NCBI RefSeq assembly: GCF_003096415.1 | Contig: NZ_QEKH01000004.1 | Location: 62,001 to 126,000 of the forward strand | Direction: 5' to 3' | DNA: 64,000 bases | Source: Victivallis vadensis | Lineage (GTDB): Bacteria > Verrucomicrobiota > Lentisphaeria > Victivallales > Victivallaceae | In this document: positions 58,261 through 64,000 of the stretch, in pieces | Layout of the letters: the number at the start of each line of letters is the position of its first letter | Position numbering within the stretch: the stretch's first letter is position 1 | Made by a program: the position numbers and the translations under genes | Notes under the pieces: model-generated | The model's input: only the letters and a program-made list of their open reading frames with translations | Databases searched by the model: none | What the model was told of the DNA's origin: nothing

Positions 58261-58647
58261 TTAAAGGTTTTATACGTCACTTATTAAGGAGATTTCAAGG
58301 TACTTCCGTTCTCTACCGAGGTACCACATCCACGCCCGGAAAGGCATCCGGAAGTACCACCGAGTACCATTGGAAATCATTTGGAATTATATGGAACAGA
58401 GTTTCATTGCACAAAAACTTGATATCCACTTGTTGCTTCCTGAAATTCACAACACATTCAATATTTTCATCCGGGCAAAGTACCATCAAGTACCATTGAA
58501 ATATATTCATCGGTACCGTTTGAGATTGGCTACGGGCGATGCCGAAGGCGTTGTTTCGGGCGGGAGAGGTAGCTTTTACGCCCGTTTTTCAGGCGAATTT
58601 TCTTACCGTCCCGGGTACCAGCTCTTGCATCACAGGCGCATCACCGG
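58261..58647 (+). repeat. Degenerate att-proximal repeats before attR
   Basis: 387 nt without a gene. Positions 58314-58376 resemble the DNA just inside attL (52995-53056): GGTACCAC, ACGCCCGGAAA, then two spaced GTACCA. A further copy of the spaced GTACCA pair is at 58480-58496, and CTTTTACGCCCG (58573-58584) matches 53005-53016. These are either integrase arm sites or scars of earlier insertions. Confidence 0.6.
58606..58620 (+). repeat. attR: right end of the integrated element
   Basis: An exact 15-bp copy of the tRNA-Leu 3' end (52990-53004). It lies 27 nt beyond the stop of the histidine kinase gene read from the other strand. Confidence 0.85.
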
Positions 58648-61600
58648 TCAGCAATCGATGGCGGTATGCTTCACCGGCAGTCCGTTCAGCAATTTCCGCA
58701 GGCCGTCCAGAGAAATGGGCTTCAGCAGAACCCCGTCGAACAATCCTTCCAGCTTCGGATCAATCTGGCTGTCGGCCGTAACCGCAATCACCGGTATCTC
58801 CCGGAGCACGGGATCGCCGGCAAGCCGCTCCGCCAGTTCGCCGCCGTTCATGCCGGGCATCCACAGGTCGGTCAGGATCACGCAAGGCAATTCCTTCGCC
58901 GCCAACTCAAGCGCCTCGGCCCCTGAAGCGCAGGCCAGATACGGCACATCCAGTTTCCGCAGCATCGCTTCGAGCACCTTGAGATTCATCGGCACATCGT
59001 CCACCAGCAGCAACGGCCGGGCGAACACCATCGAAGCCTTCTCCTTCCCGGATACGGCGCCCGCCTGCTCCGGCGCTCCTTCCTCATAACGGACATGTTC
59101 GAGAACCACGGTAAAGCAGCTTCCCCGGCCCGGTTCGCTTTCCAGTAAAAGCCGCCCGTCCATTTTCCGGATCAGCCGCTGTGAAATCGAAAGCCCCAGC
59201 CCTGTCCCTTCATAAGCACGATCCCGCACGGCATTGTCCTGTATGAACGGCTGGAACACCTTCTGCTGATACTCCCTGGAAATGCCGATCCCCGTATCGA
59301 TGATTGCAATTTCCAAGGTTCCGGCTTCCGGTCCTTCACGGCGGAACTCCACCTTCAGCGTCACCCCGCCCTCCCCGGTAAACTTAACCGCGTTTCCGAC
59401 CAGATTGAGCAACACCTGCCGCATCTGCTGGCCATCCAGCCACAGAAACGGCAGCCCCGACGGAACTTCCAGCTTGAAATACAGTTTCTTTTCCATCACT
59501 TTCTGGGTGAAAATGGCATTGATTTCGCCGCACAGCGCCGTGAAATCAATTTTCTCCGCTACAATCCTGACCTCACCGGCCTCAATCTTCGACAGGTCGA
59601 GAATATCGTTGATCAGGCGCAGCAAAGCGGTTCCGGCCAGATTGATCGAATGCAGGTATTCCACCTGCTCCTCCGGAGAAAGCGACTGATTCTGAAGCAG
59701 CTCGCTGAAACCGATCACCGCATTCAGAGGAGTGCGGATTTCATGGCTCATCGTGGCCAGAAAAAAGCTTTTGGCACGGTCCGCCGCCTGGGCGCTCTCC
59801 ATCGCCGCCTTCAGCTTTTCACTCTGCTGCCGCGCCTCGGTCATATCCACGAAACTCTGCAGCACATTCACCAGCTTTCCCTCCTCGAAGAGCGGCCGGG
59901 ATGCGACCTGATACGTCTTGCCCAGAATCTGCGCTTCTCCCTGCTGGGGCAAACCGGTCTGCAGCGTCAGGCGGACCATGCAATCCGGCGGCGGGGCTTC
60001 CCGCCGGCAGAAGCTCCGGTAGCAGGGTTCCGCCAGAATCTTCGCCCTGGAACGCCCCGCCAGCTTTTCCGCGGCGGCATTGACCCTGACCACCCGGTTC
60101 TGCGCGTCGAACAGAATCAGCGGAATATCGAGCATATTGAAAACCAGCGTCTTTTCGGACTCGCTGCGCACCAGCGTTTTGCGGCCCAGTTCCCGTTCGA
60201 TCAGAATTTCGATGATCCGGGCGGCAGCCCGTACCATGCGTTCCCCGACCTCATTGAACATACTGCCGGCATCGCTCCATTCCACGCCGAGGTGTCCCCA
60301 GTATTCGCCGCGACACCAGACGCCGATGCAGAAAATCGAACTGAATTTCTGTCCGCGCAAATAGTTCCGCATCTCCCGCTGCACCGGAGTTTCCTCCTCG
60401 CCGTCCTCCCCTTTCAGGGCGACCTTCAGCATCCGTCCGTGGAACAGCTCCTCAAAGCAGGCCGGATAATCCCGCCGGACTAATTCGCGGACCATCAGCT
60501 TCGGGCTCAGCCCCCCGGCGACCCAATACTCCTCCACCGCAAATTTTTCTTTCCCGTCGACCGCCCGGAACACGCCGCAGGTATCGGAGCCCAGCCGCTC
60601 CCCGATCCTCGACACGATATGCTGCAGCGAATCGCGGAAATCGGAGTTCAACACCAGCGTCTCCATGCAGGCGTTCACGGTCTCATCCTGCTCGATACAG
60701 ATTTTCAGCAGGTTATTGCTCTCAAGGAGCCTGTTCCTGTTTTCCGCCAGAGTCTCATTCTGCCGTTGCGCATCGGTCATATCCACCGCCGCCTCGAAAA
60801 TGTGGCGAATTTTGCCGTCCCGGTCGAAAATCGGCTGGCTGGTCAGATGCAGATTGCGTCCTTTCAAGGTGAAATCGACCTGCTCCGACCGCCCCGAAAG
60901 CCGGACACGGGCATGGGGACACCACGACGGCGGCTCCGCACAGCCGCACAGGGACGAATAGCACTTTTTCCCGATCAGCTCCCCGATCGGCACATCTTCG
61001 GCCGCGGCGGAATTAATGCTGATGATGTTGTAATCCAGATCGAAAATCGCCAACGGGATGTCGATATTCTCCACCAGCTGTTTCTGCAGCGCAACCGTGT
61101 CGGCCACCAGCTCCATCTGCCGTTGACGCTCCCGGGCCAGCATGAACAGGTTTCCGGCGCTGCGGAGCGTCTCGCGGTCGGCGGCGGTGATCGCATGGCG
61201 CTCCCGCACGAAATCCAGTCCGAACACTCCCCATAATTGCCCGCCTTCCCGGATTTCACTGATCAGCAGCGACTTCACATCCGGCTCCTTCCCCAGCCAA
61301 GCCGCCAGTTCCTCCCGGATTTCCGGCTCCTGCGCCAGATCGTTCACGGCGATTATCCGGCGTTCGACGATCAGGCGATGCAGTTTTTGCACGCGTTCCA
61401 CTTCGAAATCCCGCAGATCCCGCTTCTGAGGTGCGATCCCCTCGCGCACCCACTCAAAGCAGTTGTCCCCCACACGGTAATTGTCGGAATAACGGAAGAT
61501 GAAGCAGCGGTCCGCCCCCCGATTTTCGCCGACCCGCTTCAGAATCTCATTGACGGCCGTTTCAAAATCATTTTCAACCGTGATGGTCTTCAGGCACCGG

Positions 61601-63204
61601 TTCAGCATCTGTTCATTACGCACAAAATCATTCAGGGCGTCGATCATGCGGTTCTGCTCATTCTCCAGCTTCCACTCCCGGGAGATATCCACGCAGAGAC
61701 CGAGCAGGAAAGTCTTGCCCGGCTCCAGCTCCAGCGGAATCTTGTGGGTATGGTAGACGACGCGGGTATCCCTGACGGTCTGCAAATCCTCCACGAACAC
61801 CTCCGCTTTTCCGGTGGCGACCACCTTGGCATCCTCCCGGCGGAACTGCTCCGCGCAGCCGGGATAAATGTTCGCTTCGAAATCATTCTTCCCCAGCACC
61901 TGCTCAACCGGCACGCCGGAAAACTCCGACAAAGCCCGGTTCCACAATACATACCGGTAGTCGGCGGCGGGATCTTTCAGCAGGATGCCGACCGGCACAT
62001 GGTCGAGGATCGCCTGTAACAGCCGTTTCGACTCCTCCGCGCGCTGCTTGGTTTCCTCCAGTTCCGTGACCTCGGTGGCCATGCCGATCAGCAGCTTCCG
62101 CCCACCGGACTGAGTCACGATCCCTTTGATTCCGTGCAGATAATGCACCTTCCCCTGCGCATCGACCACCCGCTCGACGGACTCCAGGTTCCGCCCCGCC
62201 TCCAACGCTTCACGGTCCGCCTTGCGGAACCGCTCGACATATTCGTGGCCGGGACCGAAAATCTCCGCATCCGTCCTGCCGGCGACCTCTTCGGGAGTGC
62301 GGTTCAGGAGAGCGGCGTGGCTGCGGTTCGACAACAGATAGCGGAAACCATCCGACGCATCCTTGATGAAGATCGGACAGGGAAGCGTGTCGGCCATGAT
62401 TTTCAACAGTTCATCGGTATCGCGGAACTTCCGTTCCCGCTCCCGCAGGTCCGTCACCTCCTGAATGCAGCCGACAATCCGGCGCTCCCCTTCCTCCGCG
62501 ACCCCGCGGGCGCCGGCCTGCAGCCGGAAATAACGTGCGCCCCCCTTGCCGGCGCGGAAAGAGATTTCAATTTCCGGACTCCGTCCCTGCGTCAGCTCCT
62601 GCCAGGAGGCTTCAAAGGAAGCAAGGTCCTCCGGATATACCCATTGCGACGGGGGAACCGCCTTTGAATCCTCCAACGGCCAGTTGCGGTTTGCCCCGGC
62701 ACTGAGCGTCAGCTCCGATCCGTCCGCCCGGCAGCTGAAATAAGCCAGATTCGCCATTTTGGCGGTCTGCTCCAAGGTAAGGAGCGCCTGATTGCTCCGG
62801 TCGCGCTCCAGATAAATGCGGCGCCGGAATTCCCGCTCGTCCTGCCGACGGCGGTGTATGGCGGCCCGAAAACGGATCATATAGACCACCATGCCGATCA
62901 GCAAAAGGAAAAACAGCACGAAAAATCCAATGACCGCCTGACATTCCATCCGGTAATTCCGCCACAGAAAGGCCACATCGGTTGATACGGAGCCGGAAGA
63001 TTCGGCGGCCGACACGGCAAACGGCAGGAGAACTCCGGCCAAACAGCAAATCAGGGCTTTTCTCCCCCTGCTCCAACTTGAATCGGTCATGCTTCCAAAA
63101 TTCCTTTTCCGGAAAGGGGGCGGCCTGATACCGGCGTTGTGCGGGGGGTATTGCATTGAGCTTCGGGAGAAAGGCGCAAGAAAAAACCTGTCCTGACCGC
63201 ACAT
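58648..63204 (-). CDS. Multi-PAS/GAF hybrid sensor histidine kinase
   Basis: 1518 residues from ATG 63204 (AGGAG at ideal spacing); ATG 63090 would start directly at the signal-like segment and is an alternative. Order: hydrophobic segment (~49-67), transmembrane helix (~90-110), three PAS domains (~140-500), GAF (~530-685), Cys-containing PAS (~700-815), GAF (~845-995), second Cys-containing PAS (~1010-1125), HisKA with His1154 in ATMSHEIRTPLN, HATPase (NLVGNAVKFT, DTGIGIS, GTGLGLSIS) and a receiver with Asp1446 (LTDLWMPGMNG). Membrane-anchored but mostly cytoplasmic sensing. No output regulator is adjacent, so phosphotransfer goes elsewhere. Confidence 0.92.
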   Translation of the reverse strand: MCGQDRFFLAPFSRSSMQYPPHNAGIRPPPFRKRNFGSMTDSSWSRGRKALICCLAGVLLPFAVSAAESSGSVSTDVAFLWRNYRMECQAVIGFFVLFFLLLIGMVVYMIRFRAAIHRRRQDEREFRRRIYLERDRSNQALLTLEQTAKMANLAYFSCRADGSELTLSAGANRNWPLEDSKAVPPSQWVYPEDLASFEASWQELTQGRSPEIEISFRAGKGGARYFRLQAGARGVAEEGERRIVGCIQEVTDLRERERKFRDTDELLKIMADTLPCPIFIKDASDGFRYLLSNRSHAALLNRTPEEVAGRTDAEIFGPGHEYVERFRKADREALEAGRNLESVERVVDAQGKVHYLHGIKGIVTQSGGRKLLIGMATEVTELEETKQRAEESKRLLQAILDHVPVGILLKDPAADYRYVLWNRALSEFSGVPVEQVLGKNDFEANIYPGCAEQFRREDAKVVATGKAEVFVEDLQTVRDTRVVYHTHKIPLELEPGKTFLLGLCVDISREWKLENEQNRMIDALNDFVRNEQMLNRCLKTITVENDFETAVNEILKRVGENRGADRCFIFRYSDNYRVGDNCFEWVREGIAPQKRDLRDFEVERVQKLHRLIVERRIIAVNDLAQEPEIREELAAWLGKEPDVKSLLISEIREGGQLWGVFGLDFVRERHAITAADRETLRSAGNLFMLARERQRQMELVADTVALQKQLVENIDIPLAIFDLDYNIISINSAAAEDVPIGELIGKKCYSSLCGCAEPPSWCPHARVRLSGRSEQVDFTLKGRNLHLTSQPIFDRDGKIRHIFEAAVDMTDAQRQNETLAENRNRLLESNNLLKICIEQDETVNACMETLVLNSDFRDSLQHIVSRIGERLGSDTCGVFRAVDGKEKFAVEEYWVAGGLSPKLMVRELVRRDYPACFEELFHGRMLKVALKGEDGEEETPVQREMRNYLRGQKFSSIFCIGVWCRGEYWGHLGVEWSDAGSMFNEVGERMVRAAARIIEILIERELGRKTLVRSESEKTLVFNMLDIPLILFDAQNRVVRVNAAAEKLAGRSRAKILAEPCYRSFCRREAPPPDCMVRLTLQTGLPQQGEAQILGKTYQVASRPLFEEGKLVNVLQSFVDMTEARQQSEKLKAAMESAQAADRAKSFFLATMSHEIRTPLNAVIGFSELLQNQSLSPEEQVEYLHSINLAGTALLRLINDILDLSKIEAGEVRIVAEKIDFTALCGEINAIFTQKVMEKKLYFKLEVPSGLPFLWLDGQQMRQVLLNLVGNAVKFTGEGGVTLKVEFRREGPEAGTLEIAIIDTGIGISREYQQKVFQPFIQDNAVRDRAYEGTGLGLSISQRLIRKMDGRLLLESEPGRGSCFTVVLEHVRYEEGAPEQAGAVSGKEKASMVFARPLLLVDDVPMNLKVLEAMLRKLDVPYLACASGAEALELAAKELPCVILTDLWMPGMNGGELAERLAGDPVLREIPVIAVTADSQIDPKLEGLFDGVLLKPISLDGLRKLLNGLPVKHTAIDC

Positions 63205-63266
63205 CGTCGGCACTCCTCTCTGAAATAAAGCATCAATGTCAACAGGCATAAATTTCCAATTAATAT

Positions 63267-63295
63267 ATTATACCTCAGAGAGAGGTAAAAAGCAA
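63267..63295 (-). promoter_or_regulatory. Predicted promoter of the histidine kinase gene
   Basis: Minus strand TTGCTT, 17-nt spacer, TATAAT. The spacer contains the palindrome ACCTC-AGAGA-GAGGT (63272-63286), a possible operator. Confidence 0.5.
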
Positions 63296-63401
63296 CAAAC
63301 AAATATCCCCTTTCCCCAAAATAGAACAAAAAAATTCCATTATTTTCTCAAACCCCGCTTTTCCGCTTCATCACCCAGCCAAACCGATCGACAGGCGGTT
63401 A

Positions 63402-63425
63402 AGAGCTTATTCAGGGATAAGCTCT
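63402..63425. other. Hairpin upstream of the HAD phosphatase promoter
   Basis: AGAGCTTAT pairs perfectly with ATAAGCTCT around TCAGGG. No T run follows on either strand, so it is not a typical terminator; an operator is possible. The rest of the 63205-63520 gap holds the two divergent promoters and nothing else recognised. Confidence 0.35.
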
Positions 63426-63448
63426 AAGGAAAAGACGATATCGCTTTC

Positions 63449-63477
63449 TTGATTTTTTCAGGGAAAAGCACTATATT
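63449..63477 (+). promoter_or_regulatory. Predicted promoter of the HAD phosphatase gene
   Basis: TTGATT, 17-nt spacer, TATATT, 43 nt before the ATG at 63521. Confidence 0.5.
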
Positions 63478-63520
63478 CTTATGGTTTTGCACAATAAAGA
63501 ATCACAGGAATTTTCAGTAC

Positions 63521-64000
63521 ATGCTCAAGGCCGTTTTGTTCGATTTCGACGGAACCGTCGGAAATACGCTGCCGCTCTGCATCGCCGCTTTCCAAAAGGC
63601 GATCACACCGCTTGCCGGACGGAGCTTTTCCGAACGGGAAATCGTCGCCACTTTCGGGCCGAGCGAGGAAGGTACCATCCGCGCGCTGATTCCGCAATTC
63701 TACGAGCAGGGCGTGGAAGGATATCTGCACTATTACCGCGAACTCCACTCCATGTGCCCGGCACCGTTCCCGGGCATTCCGGAGCTTCTGGGCGACCTGA
63801 AGAAATGGGGCGCCGCCGTCGCCCTCGTGACCGGCAAGGGAGCCCGCAGCTGCCGGATATCGCTCGAACGCTATGGAATCGCGGAATACTTCGACGCCGT
63901 CGAAACCGGTTCGCCCGCCGGTCCGGTAAAGCCGGAGGGCATCCGGGCGGTATTGGAGAAATTCCGCCTCGCCCCGGCGGAAGCCCTCTACATCGGCGAC
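63521..64000 (+). CDS. HAD-family phosphatase (phosphoglycolate phosphatase-like), 3' end outside window
   Basis: 160 codons are visible, open to the right edge. HAD motif I is VLFDFDGTVGNT (residues 5-16) with nucleophile Asp9 and acid Asp11; motif II is ALVTGKGA near 103; Lys of motif III lies in GPVKPEGIRAVL near 142; motif IV begins at ALYIGD at the edge. The cap insert between motifs I and II is of the helical C1 type found in Gph and PgmB proteins. Glycolate phosphate or another small phosphoester is the likely substrate. SD is AGGA about 11 nt upstream of the ATG. Confidence 0.88.
   Translation, partial: MLKAVLFDFDGTVGNTLPLCIAAFQKAITPLAGRSFSEREIVATFGPSEEGTIRALIPQFYEQGVEGYLHYYRELHSMCPAPFPGIPELLGDLKKWGAAVALVTGKGARSCRISLERYGIAEYFDAVETGSPAGPVKPEGIRAVLEKFRLAPAEALYIGD

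Larger units (their letters stand above)
53005..58620. mobile_element. Integrative element in tRNA-Leu(TAA), 5.6 kb
   Basis: Bounded by the 15-bp direct repeat attL/attR. It begins with a tyrosine integrase beside the tRNA, then an SF3 helicase of the phage/plasmid P4-D5 type and three small cargo genes. The DNA from about 54.5 to 58.5 kb is clearly AT-richer than the flanking chromosome. No capsid, terminase or conjugation genes are present, so it resembles a P4-like satellite or small genomic island that would need a helper for transfer (inference). Confidence 0.85.

Noticed and set aside
53032-58496. GTACCA repeats considered as a CRISPR array
   Set aside because: Only a few short units with irregular spacing at the two ends of the island; no array, no cas genes.

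Overview
The window (about 60% GC across most of its length) looks like a chromosome segment from a Lentisphaerota bacterium of the Victivallis type. Three things point there: many secreted or cytoplasmic carbohydrate-active enzymes with their own local regulators, stand-alone prepilin-like proteins with a near-invariant N-terminus ([17 protein letters not shown] followed by a CVNNLKQIG motif), and a Gram-negative envelope (secretin, TolC-type lipoprotein, SanA). This assignment is inferred from protein style, not from a marker gene.

Layout. Positions 1-9 kb hold the end of a glycosidase-like gene, a CBM9-like secreted protein, an EF-G-like GTPase, a DUF218 membrane protein and a secreted protein made of two copies of one domain. 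Positions 7.2-12.4 kb form a sugar module: a XylR-type regulator divergent from an operon of orphan pseudopilin, secreted clan-A glycosidase and DUF4434 protein. Positions 12.4-21 kb carry housekeeping and envelope genes (RluA-type pseudouridine synthase, hpt, GH3 glucosidase, a small ferredoxin, a GT39-like membrane protein, miaA, sanA, a TolC-like lipoprotein). Positions 21-28.5 kb hold a CBM-like secreted protein, an AraC regulator divergent from a GH116 enzyme, ilvB behind what looks like a valine-rich leader peptide, and a GH130 phosphorylase. Positions 28.5-29.2 kb contain no gene but a 717-bp nested inverted repeat whose two arms show compensatory base changes. Positions 29.4-35.5 kb are a second sugar module: GntR/LacI-type regulator, FAD oxidoreductase, orphan pseudopilin, large secreted glycosidase.

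Positions 35.5-40.4 kb are a glycosylation cluster on the minus strand: two tandem paralogous TMTC-like membrane glycosyltransferases, a methyltransferase and a polyprenyl-phosphate sugar synthase-like GT2. Positions 40.5-52.7 kb are a full type II secretion operon read in the order (unknown repeat protein)-L-M-C-D-E-F-G-H-I-J-K-(small secreted protein), with no prepilin peptidase in view. The secretion system probably exports the secreted glycosidases, and the orphan pseudopilins sit beside the enzymes in both sugar modules.

Positions 53.0-58.6 kb are an AT-richer integrated element in the 3' end of a tRNA-Leu(TAA) gene, bounded by a 15-bp direct repeat. It carries a tyrosine integrase, a D5/P4-type SF3 helicase and three small cargo genes (Sel1 repeats, an unknown protein and a weakly GIY-YIG-like protein). 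After the right attachment site come a very large multi-PAS/GAF hybrid histidine kinase and the start of a HAD phosphatase that leaves the window.

Recognisable promoters recur with a TTGACA-like -35 box, 16-17 nt spacing and often TATATT as the -10 box. No CRISPR array, rRNA operon or replication origin was seen.
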